Shown: positions 33,475-42,177, counted from the stretch's first letter. The stretch is DNA of 64,000 bases from Chryseobacterium glaciei (GCF_001648155.1 NZ_CP015199.1:806001-870000); one strand, 5' to 3'. Notes: a model not told the origin generated them from the letters alone. Made by a program: numbers and translations.

Positions 33475-34839
33475 TTATTTGTTACCAATGTAAAAGTTGA
33501 TTCCCAACGCAAATCGCATTGCCTGATCTTTCCTTTTACCATTCACCAAACCTTCCCAATTATCTTTAAAACCCAAATCATATTGTGCTGAAGCTCTTAC
33601 AGCAACATTTTTATCAATCAGATATTCTAATCCACCTCCTACCTGGCCTTTGTAATTAGGTTTAAACTCAGAATACATAGCTCCAAGACCGCCATAAATG
33701 TAGGGCGTGAATTTATATTTAGGGAAAACTAAAAATTCAAGATTAACTTCAGGAACGAAATAATTTCTTTTAACAATATTTTCATTTTCCAACGTGAAAT
33801 AATTCCCACTAACCTCAACATTGAAATTTGGACTTATAAAATATTTAAAGCCTAATTTTCCGCCAATATTCATTTTAGGATTAATGTAATCATCTTTTAT
33901 TTTTTGTCCTTCAGCCTGAGCAAAAATCGAGAATTTTCCTCTTTGATTATCCGGATATCTATTTCCGATGGCTCTGTTTTGGTTTTGCTCCTGTTCTCTG
34001 TTATAATTATCAATCAAAGCCTGATAATCTACGGTATTATCTACCGATTTCCCCCATATTTTATCTCTGATGCCTTCAACAATCAATGATTTTACAGATT
34101 TTTCGATGGCTTCGGATACGGCAAGCTGAACCGGTTCGTTTTGCGTCATACCAACCTCAGCTTCCAATAATCTTTCAGTATCAATATATCTGAAAAAACT
34201 TCCGTTAACGCTTGTTGAAAGAATGGTTTTTGAGGTATAAACTGTTTTTAAAATTTCGCCATTTAATGTAGAAACAGCTCGAAGATAAATCGTAATTCTA
34301 TCTTGTCGATATTGAGTTGAAGCTCCGATTCCAAAATATCTAGCGCCCAATCCTCCTGTCATAATATTGCTGTCATAAGAAATCACGCCGCCCTCCAGAA
34401 GAATTCCGGCGTACAAAAGTGGTGGTAAAGCCTGGCTGTTTTTTTCGGCATCTTTTAAATATTCCTGTCTTGTGGATCTGATGATCTGTCTTTCGTTTAA
34501 AAGATTGGCAATATTTTCCCTTTCGATCGGGATAAACCACTTGCTGTCTTCCAAAGCTTTAATTAAAATGGTGGTGGTACCCTGTGGAACGGCGGTACTC
34601 CAGTTATTTCCGTTTTCAGAAGGTTTGTATTGCCCTGTCTGATCCCTGAATTTATAAACACCGATAACAACTTTTTCTTTAGGTAAAGGTAAATTTTTTA
34701 ATTCTGCGGTGTAAGATGTGTTCTCTCCCATCGTAGATTTTTCGGGATTGGACGGCAATCCGAATAACGAGCTGCACGCCTGTATGACACACAACATGAC
34801 GGCACAGAAAAAAATTCTGGTGTAAGTGTAAGCTCTCAT
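33475..34839 (-). CDS. csgG: CsgG curli secretion channel fused to a C-terminal beta-barrel
   Basis: A 454-residue outer-membrane lipoprotein (IQAC, Cys at 22). Residues 45-265 match CsgG: VVIGVYKFRDQTGQYKPS, TILIKALEDSKWFIPIEREN, LLNERQIIR, GGVISYDSNIMTGGLGARYF, FGIGASTQYRQDRITIYLRA, EIEKSVKSLI-like helix. E. coli CsgG is about 277 residues, so roughly 155 residues are extra. This tail (301-454) has alternating beta strands with aromatic girdles, looks like an eight-stranded OmpA/OmpW-type barrel and ends in INFYIGNK. CsgG forms a nonameric pore for curlin export. The extra barrel would sit beside it. Confidence 0.9.
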   Translation of the reverse strand: MRAYTYTRIFFCAVMLCVIQACSSLFGLPSNPEKSTMGENTSYTAELKNLPLPKEKVVIGVYKFRDQTGQYKPSENGNNWSTAVPQGTTTILIKALEDSKWFIPIERENIANLLNERQIIRSTRQEYLKDAEKNSQALPPLLYAGILLEGGVISYDSNIMTGGLGARYFGIGASTQYRQDRITIYLRAVSTLNGEILKTVYTSKTILSTSVNGSFFRYIDTERLLEAEVGMTQNEPVQLAVSEAIEKSVKSLIVEGIRDKIWGKSVDNTVDYQALIDNYNREQEQNQNRAIGNRYPDNQRGKFSIFAQAEGQKIKDDYINPKMNIGGKLGFKYFISPNFNVEVSGNYFTLENENIVKRNYFVPEVNLEFLVFPKYKFTPYIYGGLGAMYSEFKPNYKGQVGGGLEYLIDKNVAVRASAQYDLGFKDNWEGLVNGKRKDQAMRFALGINFYIGNK

Positions 34840-34871
34840 GGTAAGTTTGGTTTTTTAGTTACTTTTTTTTT

Positions 34872-35282
34872 CTATTTTGGAATTACGATCTCGGACTGAT
34901 CGCCAGTGCTGGTATCCAAAATATTTATTAAAAGTCCTTGAGCGGTAGTCGTAACCTGTAAGTACATAGACCCAAAAAGGTAATTTCCGGGTTGTATACT
35001 TCCCTCTCCGAACTGATCTTCAAACAATTTTCTGGACAGCTCACTCAAAACCTGTCGGTTAAGACTTTGGCTGAAACTGTCAACAGAATTCAAATTTCCC
35101 AGCAAATCACTGTAATCATTTTTTTGATCAAATTGATTCTGGGCATTTGCTGAACTTAAAAGCCATTGATAATTAAATGTATCTCCCCCAAATGCAGGAT
35201 TTACCGGCTTGTAGACGAGTTGCTGAGACTTCCCGAGGAAAATTCCTGCAAAAAAGGTCAAAATAAGTATTAAAGTTTTCAT
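34872..35282 (-). CDS. csgF: CsgF curli nucleation/assembly factor
   Basis: A 136-residue secreted protein with a signal peptide (MKTLILILTFFAGIFLGKSQ). The CsgF hallmark follows the cleavage site: QLVYKPVNPAFGGDTFNYQW, then LLSSANAQN. In E. coli this N-terminal segment inserts into the CsgG pore. The rest (GNYLFGSMYLQVTTTAQGLL) fits the family C-terminal domain. It lies between csgE and csgG with 11 and 32 bp gaps. Confidence 0.93.
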   Translation of the reverse strand: MKTLILILTFFAGIFLGKSQQLVYKPVNPAFGGDTFNYQWLLSSANAQNQFDQKNDYSDLLGNLNSVDSFSQSLNRQVLSELSRKLFEDQFGEGSIQPGNYLFGSMYLQVTTTAQGLLINILDTSTGDQSEIVIPK

Positions 35283-35293
35283 GGCGGACGTTT

Positions 35294-36025
35294 TTAGTAT
35301 ATAAATTCATTTTTTATAAGGTTTTTCTTTGCATTAAATTCTTTTATGTATTTTAAACTGTTAGTTAATTGTTCTTTGAGATAATCTTCACTAGGATTGG
35401 TCATAAAACTGTAGACTACTTTATCATCAATTTCGATATTAATTTGTCCGTTGGTTCCACGGCCGGGAAGTTCTGAGATTGTAATGGCTGAATTGCTTTT
35501 ATCCGGAAGCTGGCTGTATTGAAGGTAAAAAAAGTCATAAAAATCTTTTCCTACTTTGCTTTTGGTTTCATCGATGGTTAATCCTTTTAATTCAAAAACA
35601 ACATCTTCTTCTACTTTACTGACTTTCTTTTTAAATGAATCATTATTAAGCTCAAGGCTGTCTTTGGCGATTAATTTTTGAGTTTCTTCATCTTTTACAT
35701 AAAGAAAAACTTTCAAGGCATCTTTTTTTTCAAGGTTAACATTGATCTCAGACAACACTTTTGTTTCATTAGGATTAATAGAAAATTTTCCGCTTTGCTG
35801 ATTGTTTGAAAGATTTCCTCCGTTCCCTTTTTTAATGGAAACCAAAAGATAATTGAGTTCTTTATAGATCGCGGTAGAGTTGGTAACTACAGCTTTTAGA
35901 TTGATTTGCCCCTCCATCGTTTTACTCTCAATTTTTGCATTGATTTTTTTATCTTCCTGTCCGCTTATCGAAACAGACAGGAAAATAAAAGAACACAAAA
36001 TCAAAGAATAAAAATTTTTCATCAT
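35294..36025 (-). CDS. csgE: CsgE curli export specificity factor with N-terminal CsgH-like domain
   Basis: A 243-residue secreted protein (signal 1-22). Residues 140-243 match CsgE: ELKGLTIDETKSKVGKDFYD, FFYLQYSQLP, ITISELPGRGTNGQINIEID, DKVVYSFM. E. coli CsgE is about 129 residues, so there are ~115 extra. Residues 28-126 form an Ig-like beta-sandwich with GNGGNLSNNQQSGKFSINPN, close to the CsgH/CsgC pattern (G-G-x-S-x-x-x-Q-x-G). CsgH and CsgC stop premature curlin aggregation in the periplasm. The fusion would join chaperone and pore-targeting functions. CsgE identity is sure; the CsgH reading is by pattern. Confidence 0.88.
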   Translation of the reverse strand: MMKNFYSLILCSFIFLSVSISGQEDKKINAKIESKTMEGQINLKAVVTNSTAIYKELNYLLVSIKKGNGGNLSNNQQSGKFSINPNETKVLSEINVNLEKKDALKVFLYVKDEETQKLIAKDSLELNNDSFKKKVSKVEEDVVFELKGLTIDETKSKVGKDFYDFFYLQYSQLPDKSNSAITISELPGRGTNGQINIEIDDKVVYSFMTNPSEDYLKEQLTNSLKYIKEFNAKKNLIKNEFIY

Positions 36026-36032
36026 CGGGGTT

Positions 36033-36431
36033 TTAATAGTTTCTCATGAAAATTGTTTTATTATCTCCTTTCACCTGTATTTGAAGGCCGTCCGAAATAC
36101 TGTTACTTCCGGTAACATCAATAATATTGTTGTTTCCCTGGGTTGTAATAGCAGTTTTGGTTTCAGTATCAGTAAATGAATTATTAAAGTAAAGACTGTT
36201 GTAATCTCCCAATTGTTTTATAGAAATATTGGTTTTAGCATTAAGAGAAAGTTCAGCATTATTCGCGTCACCCATCTGAATGATATTGGAATAAGACATC
36301 ATCTGATCAGGGTTCTGTCCGGCAATAACGTTAAGAACAGTATTGCTGTTGATGCGATCCCAATCGAGCAGCTGTGATTTCACAGACAAGAAAATGAGAA
36401 GTGCGAATACACTCCACCCCAATTTAAACAT
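36033..36431 (-). CDS. csgB: CsgB-like minor curlin
   Basis: A 132-residue secreted protein (signal MFKLGWSVFALLIFLSVKSQ). Curlin-type strand-turn units are present: SNIIQMGDANNAELSL, ISIKQLGDYNSLYF, AITTQGNNNIIDV, LQIQVKGDNKTIFM. The units are irregular compared with CsgA. It is probably the nucleator. The ATG at 36431 gives the signal peptide; the frame is open to 36482. It is 7 bp before csgE and downstream of the csgA terminator. Confidence 0.8.
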   Translation of the reverse strand: MFKLGWSVFALLIFLSVKSQLLDWDRINSNTVLNVIAGQNPDQMMSYSNIIQMGDANNAELSLNAKTNISIKQLGDYNSLYFNNSFTDTETKTAITTQGNNNIIDVTGSNSISDGLQIQVKGDNKTIFMRNY

Positions 36432-36548
36432 GGTATTAATTTTTATTAAAGTTACTGGATTACAGCTCTCTATAAAACACACCTACCCGTTACAATTGAA
36501 AAATCACGGTTTCTAGTTACGCTTTAAAATCATCAAAAAACTTTTAAC

Positions 36549-36577
36549 AAAAAAAGGGAGAAGCCGCAGCCTCTCCC
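36549..36577 (-). terminator. Terminator/attenuator between csgA and csgB
   Basis: The stem GGGAGA/TCTCCC with inner GGCTGCGG-type pairing lies 31 bp after the csgA stop. A seven-base T-run follows on the minus strand. It should make csgA mRNA far more abundant than the csgBEFG message. Confidence 0.75.
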
Positions 36578-36607
36578 GTGTTGATTAAGATTTTGTAATG
36601 TACTTCT

Positions 36608-37426
36608 CTAATTTGATTGATTAACCATGATTGTATTATTATTTCCTATCTGAGCTCCTAAATGGATGTTAGAATCACCACTTTGGCTGATTGCAGCATA
36701 GTTGTTATCTCCCATTTGAAGATCAATAGCTGTATTGTTATCTCCATCCTGTTGTTGATACAATTGGTTATCAGAACCCCATTGTAGCCCCATTGCAGTG
36801 TTATCGTTACCTTCCTGAACAGAAACTGCAACGTTATCATCACCTACTTGGCCATGCATTGCAACATTGTCATTTCCATCTTGGTATTGTACCAGAATAT
36901 TTCCGTCTCCAATCTGTACTCCTGTAGCTTCATTTCTTCTGCCTAACTGTACCTGAACATCAGTATTGTCATCTCCAAGCTGAATAGAAGAAGCTTCGTT
37001 TCTTCTGCCGTTCTGAAGCTGATAAGCAAAGTTATCACTACCCAACTGAATAGAAGAAGCTTCATTTCTTCTTCCTACCTGAGTTTGTTGCGTAGTGTTC
37101 ATTAAACCTACCTGCCATGTTGTAGCAGAGTTTCTGTTTCCTGTTTGGCTTACTTCATTTGAGTTTCCAAGCCCCAGTTGATCTACGTCTATTGAGTTTC
37201 TGTTCCCGATACTTTCTGCAGTGTTGGTATTGAAGGCTCCCACCTGATCTATATCGGCAGTATTTCGATTTCCATCCTGATTTAGAGTATTGATATTCAC
37301 CAGACCTGTTTGGTCTACTGTGGCAACGTTCCAGTTTCCAGTTTGAGTTGTTACATCAATATTTGCTTGTGCAAAAGTAAAACCCATGGCCATTAGTGTA
37401 AACACACCTGTTATAAAGTTTTTCAT
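36608..37426 (-). CDS. csgA: Major curlin CsgA with about 22 regular 11-residue strand units
   Basis: A 272-residue secreted protein (signal MKNFITGVFTLMAMGFTFAQ). The mature part is an almost unbroken series of 11-residue units with the pattern N-x5-Q-x-G-x-x (for example NEASSIQLGDD, NTADIDQVGAF). E. coli CsgA has five 22-residue repeats, i.e. ten such strands, so this fibre unit is about twice as long. A 66-bp DNA period is visible around 36980-37050. Gln and Asn ladders stack in the amyloid. The ATG at 37426 was chosen for the signal peptide; the frame is open to 37504. Confidence 0.92.
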   Translation of the reverse strand: MKNFITGVFTLMAMGFTFAQANIDVTTQTGNWNVATVDQTGLVNINTLNQDGNRNTADIDQVGAFNTNTAESIGNRNSIDVDQLGLGNSNEVSQTGNRNSATTWQVGLMNTTQQTQVGRRNEASSIQLGSDNFAYQLQNGRRNEASSIQLGDDNTDVQVQLGRRNEATGVQIGDGNILVQYQDGNDNVAMHGQVGDDNVAVSVQEGNDNTAMGLQWGSDNQLYQQQDGDNNTAIDLQMGDNNYAAISQSGDSNIHLGAQIGNNNTIMVNQSN

Positions 37427-37457
37427 CTTAATAAAAATTAATTGGTTAATAGTCTGA

Positions 37458-37465
37458 CAAAGGTA
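37458..37465 (-). promoter_or_regulatory. -7 box of the csgA promoter
   Basis: TACCTTTG on the minus strand fits TAnnTTTG and would start transcription about 25 nt before the csgA ATG. No clear -33 TTG is seen, which would fit activator dependence. Confidence 0.45.
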
Positions 37466-37712
37466 GACGCTAAAGCAATCGGGCGAACCACTATAAAAGG
37501 GCAAATTTTCAAAATCACTAATTACGGTCGTGTTTGTAACCGTTTACAGTTTATTAGCCATCACTGTAAGTAATTACGTATAAATACGGGGATTATTTCA
37601 TTTGAATTTATTATTGATTATCAATTATTCGTTACTTATTTTTTCGTCCTTTTATCATTAATTAACATTTTTGCCTCTTCTTTTCTTCAGTATATATTGC
37701 TAAATTTGAGCT

Positions 37713-38342
37713 ATGGAAAATTTTGGAAAAGATTTATTACGAAAAATAAAAAGTGTTGAACTTCCGGGAGAACATGCTCATGGTGTTTTTTCACCTCCTT
37801 CACGTCCTGTTTTCACGTATGATGAGGTATTGGCCAAGAATCCAAAATTCGCTGCTGTAAATATTATTTTGTACATTAAAGACGATGAATGGTATTTTCC
37901 ATTAATATTAAGAACTGAAAACGAACGAGACAGGCATAGCGGGCAAATCTCTTTACCAGGCGGAAAACGCGAAGAAACGGACAGAGATTTTGCGGAAACC
38001 GCCGTTCGCGAAACTTCGGAAGAAATAGGCATTGAAAAACATTACGTAAGAATCATACGAGAAATGTCTCCGATCTACATTCCGCCAAGTAATTTTTATG
38101 TTTATCCGTACATTTCTTATACCAAAAAAGATCCGAAATTTATCCTACAACATACCGAAGTGGTAGAAACCATTGAATTTCCCATCACTTCCTTTCTAAA
38201 CCTTCCCGATAAACCTGAAATAATGGCTTTGCCGAGCGCAGGAGGACATGAAGTTCCGGTCATCAATTTCAACGGATATATCATCTGGGGAGCTACGGCA
38301 ATGATATTAAGTGAATTCAGTCAGTTGTTGAAAAAAATGTAA
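37713..38342 (+). CDS. Nudix hydrolase of the CoA pyrophosphatase type
   Basis: A 209-residue protein with the Nudix box RETSEEIG and the preceding CoA-diphosphatase signature LILRTENERDRHSGQISLPG, then GKREETDRDFAETA. This region is diagnostic of NudL/Pcd-type enzymes that cleave CoA to 3',5'-ADP and 4'-phosphopantetheine. It lies just before the acyltransferase gene. Confidence 0.9.
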   Translation: MENFGKDLLRKIKSVELPGEHAHGVFSPPSRPVFTYDEVLAKNPKFAAVNIILYIKDDEWYFPLILRTENERDRHSGQISLPGGKREETDRDFAETAVRETSEEIGIEKHYVRIIREMSPIYIPPSNFYVYPYISYTKKDPKFILQHTEVVETIEFPITSFLNLPDKPEIMALPSAGGHEVPVINFNGYIIWGATAMILSEFSQLLKKM

Positions 38343-38369
38343 CTTTGCACAACTGTGTTTAATTGATAG

Positions 38370-39176
38370 ATGGCAAAAAAAAATATTTTCACCGATGCAT
38401 TCGGAACTCCTTATTTTTTAAAAAGGTTAATCATTTTTATTTTAGGACTTGTCTCTTACAGAAGATTCAATGGCTTTAATAAACTAAAAATAACAGGTAC
38501 AGAACACCTTGTGGATCTTCCGGATTCCAATGTGCTTTTTGTATGTAACCATCAGACATATTTCGCAGATGTGGCAGCAATGTATCACGCCTTCTGCGCG
38601 GTAAATAATGGATATTTAGACACCATAAAAAACCCGATCTACCTACTTAATCCAAAGATCGATTTTTACTACGTTGCCGCCGAAGAAACCATGAATAAAG
38701 GTATTCTTCCAAAAATTTTTAAAATTGCAGGTGCCGTAACCGTAAAAAGAACCTGGAGAGCTGAAGGACAGAATGTCAACAGAATGGTAGATCTTACAGA
38801 GGTTGATAATATTATGAAAGCCTTAGACAACGGCTGGGTAGCTACTTTCCCTCAAGGTACTACATCTGCTTTTGCGCAAGGAAGAAGAGGCACCGCAAAA
38901 CTGGTTAAAAATCAGCGCCCTATTGTGATTCCTATTAAAATTAATGGGTTCCGAAGAGCGTTTGATAAAAAAGGCCTCCGCGTAAAGGTAACAGGCGTAA
39001 AACCTACCATGGAGTTTAAAGCACCTTTAGACATCGATTATGACAACGAAAAAGCACCGGAAATTTTGTTGAAAATAATGACTGCCATTGAGCAGACCGA
39101 AGATTTCAATGTACTACACAATTATGATGAAGAACTTAAAGCTAAAAAATTAGAACAAAAGGATTCAGATAATTAA
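38370..39176 (+). CDS. 1-acyl-glycerol-3-phosphate acyltransferase (PlsC family)
   Basis: A 268-residue protein. Motif I reads NHQTYFAD, with five residues between His and Asp instead of the canonical four. Motif III appears as FPQGTTSAF in place of FPEGTR, and PIVIPIKINGFRRAF follows. A hydrophobic N-terminal helix spans about 14-30. It esterifies lysophosphatidate or a similar lysolipid at the inner membrane. A TAACTTTG -7 box (38340-38347) sits across the end of the Nudix gene. It is followed 12 bp later by a lipoprotein gene. Confidence 0.82.
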   Translation: MAKKNIFTDAFGTPYFLKRLIIFILGLVSYRRFNGFNKLKITGTEHLVDLPDSNVLFVCNHQTYFADVAAMYHAFCAVNNGYLDTIKNPIYLLNPKIDFYYVAAEETMNKGILPKIFKIAGAVTVKRTWRAEGQNVNRMVDLTEVDNIMKALDNGWVATFPQGTTSAFAQGRRGTAKLVKNQRPIVIPIKINGFRRAFDKKGLRVKVTGVKPTMEFKAPLDIDYDNEKAPEILLKIMTAIEQTEDFNVLHNYDEELKAKKLEQKDSDN

Positions 39177-39188
39177 AGTAGATTAAAT

Positions 39189-39626
39189 ATGAAAAGAATA
39201 ATAGGGATCTTATTCGCAATCATAGTATTAGTTTCATGTAACAGCCAAAAAGTATATTCAGATTTTGACATAAGTTATTCTAAAAACGGGGGACCTTCTC
39301 CTATCTATGAGAATTTACTTATCAAGGCCAATAATGTGCATTACTCTTTTGAGGGACAAGGGAAAAAAATTAAAAAAGAGTTTAAACTTACCAATGAAGA
39401 TCTAAAAAAATTGGATAACGTTCTCTCTCAGAATAATTTTAGAAGAATACAGGAAGATCGTAAAAAATTATACGACAATGTAACGACTTCTATTAATGTT
39501 AAAAAAGGTCCTAATGAAGGCAGCAAAACAGATGCGAGTTTAGTGATGCCAAATTATAAAACCAACTGGGATAACATTTTAAATGCTTTTCAGGAGATCA
39601 TTAATAACAACGTTAAAAAACAGTAA
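39189..39626 (+). CDS. Small lipoprotein, function unknown
   Basis: A 145-residue lipoprotein (MKRIIGILFAIIVLVSC). The body is a mixed alpha/beta fold with no motif I recognise (SYSKNGGPSPIYENLLIKAN, KKLDNVLSQNNFRRIQ). It sits in one operon with the acyltransferase (12 bp) and Mpl (5 bp), so envelope maintenance is likely. Confidence 0.7.
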   Translation: MKRIIGILFAIIVLVSCNSQKVYSDFDISYSKNGGPSPIYENLLIKANNVHYSFEGQGKKIKKEFKLTNEDLKKLDNVLSQNNFRRIQEDRKKLYDNVTTSINVKKGPNEGSKTDASLVMPNYKTNWDNILNAFQEIINNNVKKQ

Positions 39627-39631
39627 ATAAA

Positions 39632-40969
39632 TTGAATACCCATTTCATTGCTATTGGCGGGAGTGCTATGCATAATCTTGCTATTGCGCTAAAAGACAAA
39701 GGATATCAGGTGACAGGTTCAGATGACGCTATTTTTGAACCTTCAAAATCAAGACTTGAGAAGAAAGGAATTCTTCCTCAGGAAATGGGATGGTTCCCTG
39801 AAAAAATAACTTCTGATATTGATGCCGTAATTCTCGGAATGCACGCTCATCAGGACAATCCCGAATTAGCAAAAGCGAAAGAACTGGGTTTAAAAATATA
39901 CTCTTATCCGGAATTTCTTTACGAACAGTCTAAAACCAAAACCAGAGTTGTTATTGCAGGTTCTCACGGGAAAACAACAATTACTTCAATGATTCTTCAT
40001 GTTTTGAATTTTCATCAGAAAGATGTTGATTACATGGTGGGAGCGCAATTGGAAGGTTTCGACTGTATGGTAAAACTGACTCAGGATAACGATTTTATGG
40101 TATTGGAAGGTGATGAATACCTTTCCTCTCCTATCGATTTACGTTCAAAATTCTTACTCTATCAACCCAATATTGCTTTAATGAGCGGAATTGCTTGGGA
40201 TCATATCAATGTTTTCAAAACTTTTGATGACTATATCGAGCAGTTCAGAAGATTCGTTGCCAGCATTACTCCGGGTGGAGTTTTAGTCTATAACGAAGAA
40301 GATGCTGAAGTGGTAAAAGTGGTTGAAACCGCTGAAAATTATTTCAGAAAAATACCTTACAAAACTCCTGAATACGAGATCAATAACGGACAGGTTTATT
40401 TAAAAACCGAAATGGGAGATATTCCTCTTTCTGTTTTTGGAGCGCATAATCTTTTAAACCTTGAAGGAGCAAGACATATTTGCCACACGTTGGGAATTAT
40501 GGATGAAGATTTCTATGATGCGATTATGAGTTTCAAAGGCGCTTCAAAACGTCTTGAAAAAGTAGAAAGAGAAGACAAAGGAATACTTTACAAAGACTTT
40601 GCGCACGCACCGAGTAAAGTGAAAGCGGCTGTAAAAGCTTTCTGTGAGCAATTTAAAAATGAGAAAAAATACGGTTTCCTTGAACTTCATACCTATTCAA
40701 GTTTAAATCCAGTGTTTTTAGAGCAATATGATCACGCAATGGACGGGTTGGAAGAAGCGATCGTTTTCTATTCCGAAGATGCTTTAAAAATCAAAAGAAT
40801 GGATCCTATTTCACCTGATTTGATTAAAGAAAAATTTAAAAATGAAAATCTAAAAGTATTTACCAATGCTGAAGAACTTCACGCTTATTGGGAAACGTTA
40901 GATAAAACTAACGGTGTTTTCCTGATGATGAGTTCGGGGAATTTTGGTGGTTTAGATTTAACTAAATAA
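39632..40969 (+). CDS. mpl: UDP-N-acetylmuramate:tripeptide ligase, murein recycling
   Basis: A 445-residue Mur ligase. It starts at TTG (HFIAIGGSAMHNLAIALKDK) because the conserved IGGSAMHNLA motif lies at the very N-terminus. The ATP-binding loop is AGSHGKTTITSM, then DEYLSSPID with substrate-binding acidic residues, IAWDHINVF, GAHNLLNLEGA and FAHAPSKVKA. GSAMHNLA and DFAHAPSK are typical of Mpl rather than MurC. It joins recycled L-Ala-gamma-D-Glu-mDAP to UDP-MurNAc. A terminator follows. Confidence 0.93.
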   Translation: MNTHFIAIGGSAMHNLAIALKDKGYQVTGSDDAIFEPSKSRLEKKGILPQEMGWFPEKITSDIDAVILGMHAHQDNPELAKAKELGLKIYSYPEFLYEQSKTKTRVVIAGSHGKTTITSMILHVLNFHQKDVDYMVGAQLEGFDCMVKLTQDNDFMVLEGDEYLSSPIDLRSKFLLYQPNIALMSGIAWDHINVFKTFDDYIEQFRRFVASITPGGVLVYNEEDAEVVKVVETAENYFRKIPYKTPEYEINNGQVYLKTEMGDIPLSVFGAHNLLNLEGARHICHTLGIMDEDFYDAIMSFKGASKRLEKVEREDKGILYKDFAHAPSKVKAAVKAFCEQFKNEKKYGFLELHTYSSLNPVFLEQYDHAMDGLEEAIVFYSEDALKIKRMDPISPDLIKEKFKNENLKVFTNAEELHAYWETLDKTNGVFLMMSSGNFGGLDLTK

Positions 40970-40987
40970 GATTATTCATACAATATA

Positions 40988-41024
40988 AAAAGGCCGTCTC
41001 ACGATTTGTGAAACGGCCTTTTTT
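40988..41024 (+). terminator. Terminator after mpl
   Basis: AAAAAGGCCGT-C-TCAC pairs with GTGA-A-ACGGCCTTTTTT around GATTT. It may act in both directions for the convergent neighbours. Confidence 0.9.
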
Positions 41025-41098
41025 ATGCCTTTTAAATTTCATAGATTGAGTTGATAATCATATCTGAATTATACCTAATCTAAGAGAAAATTCAATCC

Positions 41099-41974
41099 TT
41101 AAATATCTACAACAACATTCAACATTTTCTGCTCCCATTCAGGATCTTTAGGATCAAAGAATAATCTTTTTCCTGTGTCTAAAGAACGAACAATATTCAT
41201 TTCGTCTTCTGATAATTCAAAATCAAAGACATTGAAATTTTCTTCAATTCTAGACGGCGTCACAGACTTTGGAATCGCGCAGAATCCTTCCTGCAAATGC
41301 CATCTTAAAATAACCTGAGCAACCGTTTTATTATGTTTTTCAGCAATAGCTTTTAAAGATTCGTTATTCAACAATTCAGCATTTCCGTTTCCAAGCGGGC
41401 TCCAAGGTTGGGTAACAATATTGTTTTCTCTGTTATAAACCTGCAATTCTTTTTGTTGGAAAATTGGATGTAATTCGATCTGATTAACCACAGGAAGAAT
41501 GCTTGAATTAGCTTTTAATTCTTCCAATTTCTCAACCGTAAAATTACAAACACCAATTGCTTTTATTTTTCCTTCATGATACAACTCTTCCAACGCTTTC
41601 CAAGCTCCTATAAAATCTGAATAAGGCCAGTGAATAAGATACATATCTAAATACTCCAGCTGCAATCTGTCTAAAGTTCTATGAAAAGCACTTGTAGCTT
41701 TGTCATAAGTAGTATCCTGAACCCAAAGTTTCGAAGTGATAAATAAATCTTCTCTGTTTACTCCACTATTTTGAATTGCCTTTCCAACGCCTACTTCATT
41801 TTGATAGATTGCGGCCGTATCAATCATTCTATATCCTGTTTGGATAGCTTTGATCACCGTATCTTCGCATACTTTTTGGTCATCAATCTGCCAGACACCG
41901 AAACCTAAAGCCGGAATGTCAACTCCATTATTTAATGTAATCACAGGTTGTCCTGTGTATGTTTTCTTTTGCAT
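41099..41974 (-). CDS. Aldo/keto reductase
   Basis: A 291-residue AKR protein with the catalytic tetrad visible: Asp in RMIDTAAIY, Tyr in AIYQNE, Lys in FITSKLW, His in YLIHWPYSDF. GVGKAIQNSG and AIPKSVTPSRIEENFNVF (NADPH site) complete the AKR2/AKR5-like pattern, close to 2,5-diketo-gluconate or methylglyoxal reductases. The ATG at 41974 was preferred to an upstream one at 42007 because the conserved region starts there. Confidence 0.9.
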   Translation of the reverse strand: MQKKTYTGQPVITLNNGVDIPALGFGVWQIDDQKVCEDTVIKAIQTGYRMIDTAAIYQNEVGVGKAIQNSGVNREDLFITSKLWVQDTTYDKATSAFHRTLDRLQLEYLDMYLIHWPYSDFIGAWKALEELYHEGKIKAIGVCNFTVEKLEELKANSSILPVVNQIELHPIFQQKELQVYNRENNIVTQPWSPLGNGNAELLNNESLKAIAEKHNKTVAQVILRWHLQEGFCAIPKSVTPSRIEENFNVFDFELSEDEMNIVRSLDTGKRLFFDPKDPEWEQKMLNVVVDI

Positions 41975-42177
41975 AATATTTTGTTTATTTTTTCTAAAGT
42001 CAAACAAATTTCCGATAAAAAATTGAAATTCTACTTACCAATTTTACTTTAGATTCTAATTTTTACAAAATATTTTACCTGCTATAATTCCTGTTTTTCA
42101 TTTTAAAACTATAATTTCATAAGCAAAATTGAATATTAAAAATTATAAAATATGAGTATTTATTCCTTTACAAATTA

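Noticed and set aside
36608..37426. Regular DNA repeats that might suggest a CRISPR array or satellite
   Set aside because: The period of 33 or 66 bp keeps the reading frame and encodes curlin strand units; there are no unique spacers and no cas genes.
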